From assembly GCA_964352675.1 (NCBI GenBank), contig CAYGSN010000008.1:1-64000 (forward strand): a stretch of 64,000 bases of DNA, in the 5' to 3' direction. How positions within the stretch are numbered: position 1 is the first letter of the stretch; the number at the start of each line of letters is the position of its first letter. The notes below the pieces were generated by a model. That model did no database searches. It was not told the DNA's origin and saw only the letters and a list, made by a program, of their open reading frames with translations. This stretch comes from CAYGSN01 sp964352675 (GTDB taxonomy: Bacteria; Pseudomonadota; Alphaproteobacteria; Micavibrionales; Micavibrionaceae). This document shows positions 53,601-62,992 of the stretch, one piece after another. A program made the translations under genes and the position numbers.

Positions 53601-55061
53601 TTACGCCGCCTCAACGGTCTGGTGGAGGCTTTCCTCGACCGCTGCCTTGATCTGCAGCATGCCTGCAACGGCAACAATCCGCCTGTTCTGGATCTTGAAA
53701 TGAGGCGCAACAGCTTCAAAAGCAAGCCTCAGCGCCTTGCCAGCATTGCTTTTTCCGGATTGGTCTTTAACCACCTTTGTATACTGCTCAAGCCCGCCGT
53801 TTTTCTCACTCGCCCTTCCAACCGCTTTTTCCAACTCTCTGTAAACTTCTCCAAACTTCATATACAGCGCGGTGCCTTCGCTGGGCGAAACAGTCTTTTC
53901 CTTCTGCATTACGGCCCTGGCAGCCGGGTACCAGATATCCTGGAGCGAAAATTCTTCGGTCGTTGCCGCAAGCGTTCCTCTATCGCGCAATCTTTGAATG
54001 GAGTCGGCTTCCGTTTTCGTTCTTGTCCGCTCCGGCGCACCCGCGGATGGCGTGACCGGCACCACACCCCGCCTTTGCAACCATTCTTCATGGGTCAGAC
54101 GGGCAGGCTGAATTCTTTTTTTCGGAGTAAAAACCTCCTCGCTGGTTTTTGGTTGAGCCTCTTCAGGAGCCTCGGCCTGCAACGATTCCTGCGCAGCTTC
54201 ATCACTTTGACTTGCCGCTGCCTCTTCAACGCCCTCAATCTCAGACTCGGCTTCCTGAATTTCCTCTGGCTCAACTCCCTCCACCGGGGCATCTTCCTCA
54301 AGATCTCCGGTCTCCACTTCTTGTGCCAGAACCTCTTCTTCAGGCAGAACTTCCTCAGCATCAGCTTCGGTTCCTGCTAATTCCCCTTCAAAATCTTCTT
54401 CGTCCAGTGCTTCATCAATTTCAACAACCCCCTCCTCAGCTTCCGGATATGAGCCTTCAGGTACATGCAACGGGTTTTTTGTTCTAATTAGCGCCGCTTT
54501 CAGGATAACGTCTTCAAGCGGACGCGGAGCCCTCCGCACATCCACACTGCCTTTGGTGACCTGAGCATGTGCACCCAACAGTTTTGGATTATTTTTCACG
54601 AGCCGGTCGCGGCGGGTAGACAAATACTCCATATCCTCCAAAATACCGCTTTGTATAAAAATTTCTCTGTACACCTCTTCCCTAAGAAAATGACGTGCAG
54701 TCTGTGGCGCTTTTTCTATTCTTGCCGCGGCGTCTTGGGCATCGATAACGTAAACAACAACGCGCTGATCCCGACCTTCACGCCTGTCAGTCTTCATAAT
54801 CGGAAACCCGTCAACGAAGCGTTGTTGCACACAGTTTACGCGCATTTCTTCGTCGCCCCTCATGGCCTGGGCCACAAATTTTACAAGCTGTGATAAGGGT
54901 GGGTAATCCCAGCAATATGCCATAAGGCTCTGCAGGGCAAATTCATCGGGCTTCCCGTCCAGCGCAAGCATCAGGCCGTTATAAAGCCCTAACTTCGTAT
55001 ATTCAGAACCACCGTATTTTTGACTGTTTCCGCTGGAAGCTTCTTCTTCAATAACGCTCAT
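53601..55061 (-). CDS. Hypothetical protein, 486 aa, with a long acidic middle
   Basis: No family recognised. Residues 1-170 are a soluble domain (YNGLMLALDGKPDEFALQ, RRDRLVKNNPKLLGAHAQVT). Residues 210-320 are a low-complexity Glu/Ala-rich stretch. The C-terminus (about 325-486) starts with KKRIQPARLTHEEWLQRRG and ends in a helical domain. It could be a linker protein in a complex. It is convergent with panD, and lies downstream of the 54-aa and 404-aa genes in the same direction. Confidence 0.6.
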   Translation of the reverse strand: MSVIEEEASSGNSQKYGGSEYTKLGLYNGLMLALDGKPDEFALQSLMAYCWDYPPLSQLVKFVAQAMRGDEEMRVNCVQQRFVDGFPIMKTDRREGRDQRVVVYVIDAQDAAARIEKAPQTARHFLREEVYREIFIQSGILEDMEYLSTRRDRLVKNNPKLLGAHAQVTKGSVDVRRAPRPLEDVILKAALIRTKNPLHVPEGSYPEAEEGVVEIDEALDEEDFEGELAGTEADAEEVLPEEEVLAQEVETGDLEEDAPVEGVEPEEIQEAESEIEGVEEAAASQSDEAAQESLQAEAPEEAQPKTSEEVFTPKKRIQPARLTHEEWLQRRGVVPVTPSAGAPERTRTKTEADSIQRLRDRGTLAATTEEFSLQDIWYPAARAVMQKEKTVSPSEGTALYMKFGEVYRELEKAVGRASEKNGGLEQYTKVVKDQSGKSNAGKALRLAFEAVAPHFKIQNRRIVAVAGMLQIKAAVEESLHQTVEAA

Positions 55062-55172
55062 TTTTTCCAAATCCTGTTCGATTCAATGGCCATGCTTTGG
55101 GGGCCATATTATTTTAGCCGGACATTATCACAGAGCGCTATGGCAATCAACGTGTATGAAGGGTTGAAATAT

Positions 55173-55337
55173 CTACGCTTTATCTTCCTCACGAAAGCGC
55201 TTTTTGAACTTGGCGAACAGCCCGGTCTGTTCCTGCCGCGCCTTGCGGATATTTTCCTCCGAAGCCTTCCAGCTTTCCGGGATTTCTGTGGCCTGGGCGG
55301 CCTGGATGTCTTTATTGTCGGTAAAGTCTTTTTTCAT
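55173..55337 (-). CDS. Small hypothetical protein, 54 aa
   Basis: MKKDFTDNKDIQAAQ then helical, Lys/Glu-rich to the end (FAKFKKRFREEDKA). The ATG at 55337 is one base after the stop of the 404-aa gene, so translation is probably coupled. No family recognised. Genes of this size are easily missed. The position and coupling are the support for it. Confidence 0.6.
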   Translation of the reverse strand: MKKDFTDNKDIQAAQATEIPESWKASEENIRKARQEQTGLFAKFKKRFREEDKA

Positions 55338-55338
55338 G

Positions 55339-56553
55339 TTAATCCCATCCGAAAAAATTGATAATCGCGTTGTTTGATACACGCTCCATAACCCGGGGGT
55401 TTTTAAGCTCAACCAGCGGTTTCCGAGAATCCAGCACTTTTTCGAAATGCGCAGCCAAAGCCTCAACGCCCATCGGCGCGGCGTAGAAAATATCAGACGG
55501 GCTGTTGCCCTTGGCCTCTTCCGGCGTTGCGCCAATCGCCGCCAGCATGGCGTCAAAAGCGCCCTTGTGATCCGGGTTCTGCGGATCGGCAAATACACCG
55601 GCCAGGAACATCATTTCAACATTACTGAGCGTATTTTCATGCAGGTCCTCAAAATCCACGCGCAGACCCACCCGGCTCATCAACTGCACCACGGCCGCGT
55701 GCTCCGCCTGTGGGACTGTTGCATTGAGATAGTCCAGTGTGGCCTGCTGCGGCTCCATCACGCCGATACCGGTAAAAAGCTCGCACCCGACAACCGCATC
55801 GGTTGTCACACCGCCGGCGCTTTGAATATAACTCATCAGCCCGGCAAGCGTGCTTTGCGCGACAAGAAAATCATCGACAGGAACATAAATAGCGCCCGTA
55901 TCCACCGGGCCTGTGAAAACCGGTTGGCGCACAAGACGTTCGGAATAAACCAGACCTTCCTGCCCCTTATCAGGATCGGATGTGCTGCCCCGGTCGTTGT
56001 TCACGACATTCAAAATCGCCTGATCAATCGACACCTGCGTATCGTCAAGCTCCGACATCACCAAAACTTCTTTCAGGCCGTTTTGCTTTAGAATATCGCC
56101 AAGCCTGTCTTCCAGACGCATCGTTATAAGCGAGGCCAGGGCCGGGGCAAACTGGTTGCCTGTTTCCTCTGGATTGATGGGGAAGGGGCAAACGACACGC
56201 AAGCGGGTAAATTCACGTCCGCCAGCGCTTTTGTGCAAAGTCATTACGGACGCAATTTGCGTCCCCAGCCGCTCAATCAGCTCATCGGTCACAATCCTGT
56301 TAGCCAGTTCAAAAGCGGCAGTTTCGGCAACTTCATTCTGCTCGGGAATGCGGATGTTATGCTCGTCCAGAAATTTCTGGAAGGTGCCATTCATGGGCGA
56401 ATCCGGATCCATAAATTTTTCAAAATAAACGCCGGGACGGCGGCCCAGAAGATAGATCAGCTTCGTTTCATTATCCCATCTACTGGCGGTATAGGCGACA
56501 TCAGCCTTGCCCAGGATTGCAAAACGGCGAACGTTAAATATAGAGCTACTCAT
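55339..56553 (-). CDS. Hypothetical protein, 404 aa, with a degenerate PRTase-like motif
   Basis: No family recognised. Near residue 217 it reads AIYVPVDDFLVAQSTLAGLM, with the spacing of the phosphoribosyltransferase PRPP loop (hydrophobic strand, DD, then T-x-x-T-like AQSTL), followed by IQSAGGVTTDAVVG. The TGxT core is replaced by AQST, so PRPP binding is doubtful. The N-terminal 200 residues and the C-terminal domain match nothing I know. There is no signal peptide. The 54-aa gene follows one base later. Confidence 0.6.
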   Translation of the reverse strand: MSSSIFNVRRFAILGKADVAYTASRWDNETKLIYLLGRRPGVYFEKFMDPDSPMNGTFQKFLDEHNIRIPEQNEVAETAAFELANRIVTDELIERLGTQIASVMTLHKSAGGREFTRLRVVCPFPINPEETGNQFAPALASLITMRLEDRLGDILKQNGLKEVLVMSELDDTQVSIDQAILNVVNNDRGSTSDPDKGQEGLVYSERLVRQPVFTGPVDTGAIYVPVDDFLVAQSTLAGLMSYIQSAGGVTTDAVVGCELFTGIGVMEPQQATLDYLNATVPQAEHAAVVQLMSRVGLRVDFEDLHENTLSNVEMMFLAGVFADPQNPDHKGAFDAMLAAIGATPEEAKGNSPSDIFYAAPMGVEALAAHFEKVLDSRKPLVELKNPRVMERVSNNAIINFFGWD

Positions 56554-56617
56554 TGATTTGATCCTTTTACGCAGTGTTTTATGTGCCCGTACCCTAAAAC
56601 ATTTTTTGACATATTGT

Positions 56618-56653
56618 CAAGGCTAATTGGTTTTTCAAGGCTAATTGGTTTTT
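56618..56653. repeat. Tandem 18-bp direct repeat
   Basis: CAAGGCTAATTGGTTTTT occurs twice back to back (56618-56635 and 56636-56653), identical. It lies in the gap between the 404-aa gene and the 142-aa gene. It may be a recent slippage duplication or a pair of binding sites. Confidence 0.85.
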
Positions 56654-56712
56654 TCTATCGCAACTTTGCTTTTTTCTTGCCATGAACGGCGGTGCGATGT
56701 ACATCATTTCTT

Positions 56713-57141
56713 ATGAAAACAGAACAACCGCACTCTGAAAATGAAAAGCCGCAGCGCAAAATGGATTGGGACGGCGCGGTTTATGATGCCGAAAAAATCG
56801 TCGCGAATGCTCATATTGATATCAACCCCGCAATGCATGGAAACGGATATGTTGCAAATCATGGTCCCAGTTCACGGCTATGCAAACATGCAGACACCTT
56901 GGCGGAGGCACAACAGCGCCTTTATCAGGAATTAATTCTTTTTGTGGCGGAACGGCTTTTTGATGGCAAGAAAGTTACCCTGGATCAAGACGGGATGATC
57001 GTTGTTGAAGACCTGCCGCTGCCCCCAAAGAAGCGACGTGTAAACGCCTTCAATACCATTGTGAATGGCGGCACCCAACCGCCCGGACGAAATGCAGGGG
57101 TGTTAGGGCCTCACCCAACCCCGCCGCTTAGCCCCCCCTAA
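56713..57141 (+). CDS. Hypothetical protein, 142 aa
   Basis: No family recognised. A soluble protein: MDWDGAVYDAEKIVANAHID, then LAEAQQRLYQELILFVAERLFDG, and a Pro-rich tail (GPHPTPPLSPP). The ATG at 56713 has no strong ribosome site; a GTG 21 bases upstream is in frame. It is convergent with the GNAT gene, overlapping by 4 bases. Confidence 0.6.
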   Translation: MKTEQPHSENEKPQRKMDWDGAVYDAEKIVANAHIDINPAMHGNGYVANHGPSSRLCKHADTLAEAQQRLYQELILFVAERLFDGKKVTLDQDGMIVVEDLPLPPKKRRVNAFNTIVNGGTQPPGRNAGVLGPHPTPPLSPP

Positions 57142-57683
57142 ATAACCTTGTAATAATAGAACCCTTTGACCGGCTGGCCGTCAACTTCGGCGTAATGGGG
57201 GTGCATGCCGCAACGGATATAGCCCAGCTCTTCATAAAGCTTGATCGCCGCGCCCATGGTTTCGCGGACGCTCAGATTAATCACGGAAAACCCTTCTTCT
57301 TTGGCCTGGCGCTCTGCCTCTTTCAAAATCAAATGCGCCAGCCCGTGGCCACGCGCCCAGGGTGCAACAAAATTTGTGGTCAGATCGACCGCATGGGCCT
57401 GCGCTTCATTGTTGCGGGGCGGCTCTACAATCTGGCAGGTACCGCAAATGACATTATCCAGCCGCGCCACAAAAAGGGTGCGCGACGGCATGGCCAGAAC
57501 GCCCTGCCAATAGCGCTCCATCACCTGACGCTGTGGAACTTCCAGCCAGCCGAAACCGCCGCCGCCCTTGATCGCAGCCTCAGTTGCATCGCAAAGATCC
57601 TCAAGCTCCCCGGAGGCAAATTCACGCAGGATATCCACCCGCGCAACGGGTGCAATCGGCTGCATCTTGGTCTGGTCACTCAT
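57138..57683 (-). CDS. GNAT-family acetyltransferase, 181 aa
   Basis: Acetyl-CoA-dependent N-acyltransferase of unknown substrate. ATG 57683 (AGGGAG upstream). Motif A with the CoA-pyrophosphate loop is FVAPWARGHGLAHLILKEAE (R/Q-x-x-G-x-G/A type). Motif B includes VINLSVRETMGAAIKLYEELGY. A KGGGGFGWLEVP segment in the N-terminal half is less usual. Protein or small-molecule targets cannot be told. Confidence 0.88.
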   Translation of the reverse strand: MSDQTKMQPIAPVARVDILREFASGELEDLCDATEAAIKGGGGFGWLEVPQRQVMERYWQGVLAMPSRTLFVARLDNVICGTCQIVEPPRNNEAQAHAVDLTTNFVAPWARGHGLAHLILKEAERQAKEEGFSVINLSVRETMGAAIKLYEELGYIRCGMHPHYAEVDGQPVKGFYYYKVI

Positions 57684-57989
57684 GATTTTCTCCCTCACAC
57701 AAACTTAACGCCTTTATAACCATACAGTTTCAAAGGCACCAGCGCAAAAACCCGCATTACCAAAATACAACCGCGGCGGCGGGTTTATTGTCCTATATGA
57801 TTTGTGGTTATACCTTCAGTTAATCATGAAAGGATGAACAAATAGTAAGGTCCGCCGGATTCCGGCAAAAAATCGTCGCTGCAGAGCACAAATTTCGGCG
57901 CGCAGAAGACAGTGTAATAATTTTCTTCCCTTTTGCCCCAGATTTCTGTAGGAATAGGCCGGAATTAACCACGGACCCACGGATTTTAA

Positions 57990-59819
57990 ATGACACAATA
58001 CTTACGCAACATCGCGATTATCGCGCACGTTGACCACGGCAAAACCACGCTGATTGATTCCCTGATGAAGCAAAGCGGCATGTTCCGCGACAATCAGACG
58101 GTTGATGTCTGCGTGATGGATTCCGGCGATCTGGAGAAAGAGCGCGGCATTACGATCCTGGCCAAGCCAACCTCCATTCAATGGAAAAGAGGCGCTGATA
58201 CCACCCGTATTAATATCATCGACACGCCCGGTCACGCCGATTTCGGCGGTGAGGTGGAGCGCGTGCTGCACATGGCCGATGGGGTAATCCTGCTGACCGA
58301 TGCGGCTGAAGGGCCGATGCCGCAAACCAAATTCGTGTTGGGCAAGGCACTGAAACAGGGCCTGAAGCCCATCGTGATCATCAACAAAATCGACCGCCCT
58401 GATGGCCGCCCAGAAGAGGTGGTGGATGAAGTGTTTGATCTGTTTGTCTCTCTGGATGCCAATGACGAACAGCTCGACTTCCCCATCCTGTATGCCTCAG
58501 GCCGTGATGGCTGGTGCGTCAAGGATTTGTCCGAGCCGCGTGAGAATCTGTCCCCATTGCTGGATCTGGTGCTTGACCATGTGCCGCCGCCAAGCGGTGA
58601 TAAGGATGCGCCGTTTGCTATGCTGGCGACCTTGCTTGATTCCGATCCGTTCCTTGGGCGATGCCTGACGGGCCGGGTGATTCAGGGCAGCGCGAAGGTC
58701 AATGACACGGTCAAGGCCATGGATCTGGATGGTAAAACGATTGAAACCGGCCGCCTGACGAAACTACTGAAATTTGACGGCACCGAGCGCGTGCCGGTGC
58801 AGCAGGTCAATGTCGGCGATATTATCTGTATCGCGGGTTTAACCGAGGCTTCGGTGGCTGATACGATCGGCGCGCCGTCGCTGACCCAGCCTATACCTTC
58901 GACGCCGATTGATCCGCCGACCATGGCGGTAACGATCAGCGTTAATGATTCTCCCTTCGCCGGACAGGACGGCAAGAAGGTAACCTCCACCGCCATTCGT
59001 GAACGCCTTTTGGCCGAAGCGGAAACCAATGTCGCAATCACCTTTAAGGAGAGCGCGGGCAAGGACGCCTTTGAAATTGGCGGACGCGGTGAATTGCAGC
59101 TTGGCGTGTTGATTGAGACGATGCGCCGGGAGGGCTTTGAGATGACGGTTTCCCGCCCGAAAGTTCTCTTTCATGAGGAAAACGGACAGCGCACCGAGCC
59201 GATTGAGGAAGTGACCATCGATGTGGATGAGGAATATAGCTCTACCGTTGTGGACAAGATGAACCGCCGCAAGGCAGAGATGCTTGATATGCGCTCCTCC
59301 GGCGCAGGTAAAACCCGCCTAACCTTCCTTGCGCCCTCGCGCGGGTTGATCGGCTATCAGAGCCAGTTCATGACTGATACGCGCGGCACGGGCGTGTTCA
59401 ACCGCGTTTTTCATTCCTACGCCCCCTATAAAGGCGATATCCCGCAGCGGCGCAACGGCGCGCTGATTTCCATGGAGCAGGGCACGGCTGTCGCCTATGC
59501 GATTTTCAACCTGCAGGACCGCGGCGCGATGTTTATTGGCCACCAAACCCCCGTCTATCAGGGCATGATCGTTGGTGAACATAACCGCGAAAATGACCTG
59601 GAAATCAATGTGCTCAAAGGCAAAAAATTGACCAATATGCGCGCCTCCGGTAGTGATGAAGCGGTAACGCTGGTCCCGCCGCGCCGGATGAGCCTTGAGG
59701 ACATGATGTCCTATATTAATGAGGATGAGCTTTTGGAAGTCACGCCCAAATCCCTGCGCCTGCGCAAACTTCACCTCTGCCCGCATGAGCGGAAGAAAGC
59801 CAGTCGCGCTGCAAGTTGA
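57990..59819 (+). CDS. typA: Ribosome-associated GTPase TypA/BipA
   Basis: Translational GTPase linked to ribosome assembly and stress. 609 residues. G1 [17 protein letters not shown]3 [17 protein letters not shown]4 INKIDRP and the elongation-factor domains are present. MERGITI-like [17 protein letters not shown] and the C-terminal [20 protein letters not shown] and [14 protein letters not shown] [19 protein letters not shown] are BipA signatures. It is followed one base later by slyX. Confidence 0.97.
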   Translation: MTQYLRNIAIIAHVDHGKTTLIDSLMKQSGMFRDNQTVDVCVMDSGDLEKERGITILAKPTSIQWKRGADTTRINIIDTPGHADFGGEVERVLHMADGVILLTDAAEGPMPQTKFVLGKALKQGLKPIVIINKIDRPDGRPEEVVDEVFDLFVSLDANDEQLDFPILYASGRDGWCVKDLSEPRENLSPLLDLVLDHVPPPSGDKDAPFAMLATLLDSDPFLGRCLTGRVIQGSAKVNDTVKAMDLDGKTIETGRLTKLLKFDGTERVPVQQVNVGDIICIAGLTEASVADTIGAPSLTQPIPSTPIDPPTMAVTISVNDSPFAGQDGKKVTSTAIRERLLAEAETNVAITFKESAGKDAFEIGGRGELQLGVLIETMRREGFEMTVSRPKVLFHEENGQRTEPIEEVTIDVDEEYSSTVVDKMNRRKAEMLDMRSSGAGKTRLTFLAPSRGLIGYQSQFMTDTRGTGVFNRVFHSYAPYKGDIPQRRNGALISMEQGTAVAYAIFNLQDRGAMFIGHQTPVYQGMIVGEHNRENDLEINVLKGKKLTNMRASGSDEAVTLVPPRRMSLEDMMSYINEDELLEVTPKSLRLRKLHLCPHERKKASRAAS

Positions 59820-59820
59820 T

Positions 59821-60036
59821 ATGGGCACGGATAAACTAAACCAGCTTGAAGAATCCCTGGCCCATCAAGAGCGAGAGATTAACGATCTAAGCGATATGGT
59901 CGTTCAACAGGGTAACGAAATTGCACGGCTCAAAAAGCATATCCTGAAACTTGAAGATAAAATTGAAACCATCGAAACGGACAAGAACGGCGGTGGTCAC
60001 GAAGACATCGCCGATCAAAAGCCACCACACTATTAG
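59821..60036 (+). CDS. slyX: SlyX-like protein, 71 aa
   Basis: Small coiled-coil protein of unknown role. MGTDKLNQLEESLAHQERE then INDLSDMVVQQGNEIARLKKHIL, a heptad pattern, and ending PPHY, the hallmark SlyX C-terminus. It starts one base after typA and is therefore probably co-transcribed. Confidence 0.88.
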   Translation: MGTDKLNQLEESLAHQEREINDLSDMVVQQGNEIARLKKHILKLEDKIETIETDKNGGGHEDIADQKPPHY

Positions 60037-60125
60037 AATCTATTAACACCCTGTAAATTCTCAAGGCCAAAACAAAAAGGAACACTTTTCCATGATCCGT
60101 ATTGTTAATAAATTCCGCATCACCC

Positions 60126-60312
60126 ATGACCCAAAGACCGAATATTCTCTCCGGCCTGACGGTGGCTTTGGCGCTTGTGCCGGAGGCTGTGGCTTTTGCC
60201 TTTGTGGCCGGGGTGTTTCATCTTGTCCGCGACGGTGGAGATGGATTCGATGGAAGATCCGCATTACCGGATTGTGGTGGATTATGACCGCAAAGTGCCG
60301 AATGCGGCTTAA
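60126..60312 (+). pseudogene. Remnant of a SulP-family anion transporter
   Basis: From ATG 60126, [20 protein letters not shown] continues as [10 protein letters not shown], which reads like the first membrane segment of a SulP (sulfate/bicarbonate) permease. The frame then departs from the family. In the +1 frame, from about 60218, [20 protein letters not shown] and [10 protein letters not shown] end at TAA 60312, like the tail of another or the same transporter. A deletion with a frame change is the simplest explanation. The whole 400-base gap 60037-60437 contains nothing else convincing. Confidence 0.65.
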
Positions 60313-60437
60313 GGCCTCTCAGCTTTTCAACATTTGCTGTGCGTTGCTTGGTTTTGTCCCCGGCCATGCCTTTTATCGGTAAGCGCATTTGGTTAGACTG
60401 GTGTGCAAAGTCTAAGCTGTACACCATCAAAGACGCT

Positions 60438-61922
60438 ATGAAACCAAACAAAAAAATGCTTTTCTTCTTATTGTTCCCGCTGCTTTTCTTGTCTTCCTGC
60501 GCCGAAATCGTGGTCAAGGAAGTCGGCTATGCCGAAGGGCCGATTATCCCGGAAGAAGCCGCGCCCGCGCCAATCATGTTCAACAACATCCGCTTCCTGC
60601 TGCCGCCCGGCACTGAAATAGGGCTGGAGAGCGGCATGGGTCCGGCGTTGCTGGGCGGATTTTGTTCCTGGCAAAATTATCCGGTAAACCGCCGCGTGCT
60701 GAGCCGGAAATTCGAAAAGCAATATATCGAGGCCGCATTCGAAGAAGCTCTGGAGGCGCAGGGTTACGACGTTACCAACGATATCGATGCGGATTACCGC
60801 CGCGAAGATCTGCTCAGCCGGGCGGAATATATGATTTCCGCGCGAGTCAGTGATGTGGATCTGGATTTGTGCAAGCGTGGGGAGATTACGACACTCAATA
60901 TTTTCAACAGCGCGCCCGGAGCCAAGGGCAAAATGTACGTCAAATTTGACTGGAGTGTCTATGACGCGCTGCGCCGCACGGTTGTCTACAAAACCACCAC
61001 AGAGGGGTATTCCCGGCGCGATTACCCGAACACTGAAGGGCTGGAGCTGCTGTTCATGGACTCCTTTGACATGGCTGCGCATAATCTGGGCGCGGATGAG
61101 GATTTTTACAATCTGATCGTCAAGGGTATCAAGCCGCCGCAAAAGGAAAAACGCATTTTCGGCAAGCCTGAGCGCACCGCCCGCAGCCGCAAATTCGACC
61201 CGATGGAAAAAGTGGTGGTTGAAAATCCGCGCCTACGCACCGAAAGCTTCCAGCGCGTCGCCGAGGAAAAACGCCATGCGGTCGTGACAATCCAGAAGCT
61301 CGGCCACGGATCTGGATTTTTTATCACCAAAGAGGGGCACATCCTGACCAACCAGCATGTGGTGGGGGATTCCGAACGCATCCGCGTGATCCTGGCCGAT
61401 AAGGAAGACGCCGTCACCGCCGAGGTCCTGCGCGCGGATAAAATGCGTGATGTGGCGTTGCTAAGACTGACCGAGCTGCCTAAGGGCTACGATATCCAAA
61501 CCCTGCCAATCCGTACCGACTGGCCGGTTGTGAGTGAGGATGTCTATGCGATCGGAACGCCACAACATTACAGCATCCTGGACAATACCATCACAAAAGG
61601 GATCGTGAGCGCCCATCGCACCGATGTAAAATTTGAAAATCTGCGCCTGAACTTTATTCAGGCCGATGTGACCGTCCATGGCGGCAATTCCGGCGGACCG
61701 CTTCTGGATGGCAATGGCAATATCGTGGGGATATCGGCTTTGGGTCTGTATCCGATCGACCAGAAGGGGATTGAGCTGAACCTGTTTATCCCAATCGGAG
61801 AAGCATTGGAGGCTCTGGATATCCGCCTGGCCGGAGACAGCATGAAGAACAAAAACTGGAAACCGCAAGAGGTCCACCCAATCATCACCGACGAACCCGC
61901 GCCTGACCCTGAATCGGAATAG
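60438..61922 (+). CDS. Lipoprotein with trypsin-like serine protease domain, 494 aa
   Basis: Start ATG 60438 gives a lipoprotein signal ending in LFPLLFLSSC (lipobox LSSC, Cys at about residue 21). The middle (about 30-260) is an envelope domain of unknown family (VKEVGYAEGPIIPEEAAPAP, then ISARVSDVDLDLCKRGE). The C-terminal half is a HtrA/trypsin-like protease: His in HILTNQHVVGDSE, Asp in MRDVALLRLTELPKG and Ser in ADVTVHGGNSGGPLLDGNG. No PDZ domain follows. It probably acts in the periplasm attached to a membrane. Confidence 0.88.
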   Translation: MKPNKKMLFFLLFPLLFLSSCAEIVVKEVGYAEGPIIPEEAAPAPIMFNNIRFLLPPGTEIGLESGMGPALLGGFCSWQNYPVNRRVLSRKFEKQYIEAAFEEALEAQGYDVTNDIDADYRREDLLSRAEYMISARVSDVDLDLCKRGEITTLNIFNSAPGAKGKMYVKFDWSVYDALRRTVVYKTTTEGYSRRDYPNTEGLELLFMDSFDMAAHNLGADEDFYNLIVKGIKPPQKEKRIFGKPERTARSRKFDPMEKVVVENPRLRTESFQRVAEEKRHAVVTIQKLGHGSGFFITKEGHILTNQHVVGDSERIRVILADKEDAVTAEVLRADKMRDVALLRLTELPKGYDIQTLPIRTDWPVVSEDVYAIGTPQHYSILDNTITKGIVSAHRTDVKFENLRLNFIQADVTVHGGNSGGPLLDGNGNIVGISALGLYPIDQKGIELNLFIPIGEALEALDIRLAGDSMKNKNWKPQEVHPIITDEPAPDPESE

Positions 61923-62107
61923 CCGAAAACAATGTGAATATTGGCCTGCGCGCTTTGGAGGGGTCACCAGCCCGCACACCACTTCAAAAAACCCAATAAA
62001 ACCAACACTAATATATTATGTTAAATTAATTATGTGGAAACTCTTGTGTTATCCCCAGATTTAATGCTATAACACACCCAAAAGAATAGGCAGGAGATTT
62101 GGAAAAC

Positions 62108-62992
62108 ATGCCTTTTGGAGTAATGAAAAAATTCGCCGCCGCGACGAGTGTTGCATTGGGTACCGCTTTGTCCGCCGCCGGACAAAGCGCGCAGGTGAAT
62201 GCCACCCCTGTGTCCTATACGCCCGCACCATCCACTGCCGCCTCTTTCACAGTTCGCGCTGATGAAGGCAAAGCCGCAACACCGGCCGCAAAAAAAGACA
62301 AAGAAGGCCTCAGCATTATCGAGCGCCTCGGCCCCGAGCATGTGAAAATCATTCAGCATTCCCCTGGCTATACCGAAATCCGCCTTGAAAACGGCCTGCC
62401 GGAGGGGATGGAGGATAAGCCGGGCCTGATTGACAATATCGTTGCGCAAAACGGCTACACCAACAGCATCATCATCAAAAACTATCTGGTGCCCGAAGAT
62501 TTGAACTATAGGTTCAACGTTGAGGGGGAAATACACCTCTTCTCACCCGGCCCGGATTCCAAAAAGCAAGATGAATTCCTGCATTCTTATATCTCGGGTG
62601 AAATGAACCCGGCCACCGATCTGCCGATTGTGGTTTTTTCCGTGATGGTTTCCGAACCTAACGCTGACAGAACAGGTACAAATCCTATATTAATGGGCGA
62701 TTACACATATGACGCCGCGCATAACGCCCCGGATCAAAAAGGCTGGATTAAGCCTATACGCGAGGAAATGTCCATAGATACGCCGCGCCCGCTTTTTTCC
62801 GCAAACGTTTCAGATGCCAATGCCTCTGTCGTTGAAATTGACCAGGCGTCCATGAACCTGTTCCCGGACCACATCACCCAGGAACAACGCGAAAAAGTTC
62901 TGAGAAAAATTCTTTCGACTGTACCGGGGCGGGTTAAAAATGCTTTGGAGCAGGCAACTTCCGTCGCCCAGCTGGATAACAGCCCGTCATAA
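62108..62992 (+). CDS. Secreted hypothetical protein, 294 aa
   Basis: Signal peptide KKFAAATSVALGTALSAAG, cleavage about residue 35 (near SAQVNA). Then an Ala/Lys-rich linker and a soluble domain (IIERLGPEHVKIIQHSPGYTE, SVMVSEPNADRTGTNPILMG). No family recognised. AGGAG is 12 bases before ATG 62108. It overlaps the convergent gene by six bases. Confidence 0.65.
   Translation: MPFGVMKKFAAATSVALGTALSAAGQSAQVNATPVSYTPAPSTAASFTVRADEGKAATPAAKKDKEGLSIIERLGPEHVKIIQHSPGYTEIRLENGLPEGMEDKPGLIDNIVAQNGYTNSIIIKNYLVPEDLNYRFNVEGEIHLFSPGPDSKKQDEFLHSYISGEMNPATDLPIVVFSVMVSEPNADRTGTNPILMGDYTYDAAHNAPDQKGWIKPIREEMSIDTPRPLFSANVSDANASVVEIDQASMNLFPDHITQEQREKVLRKILSTVPGRVKNALEQATSVAQLDNSPS

Noticed and set aside
60092..60382. 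96-codon Cys/Arg-rich ORF with AAAGGAA upstream
   Set aside because: It is another frame of the SulP remnant, with atypical composition.
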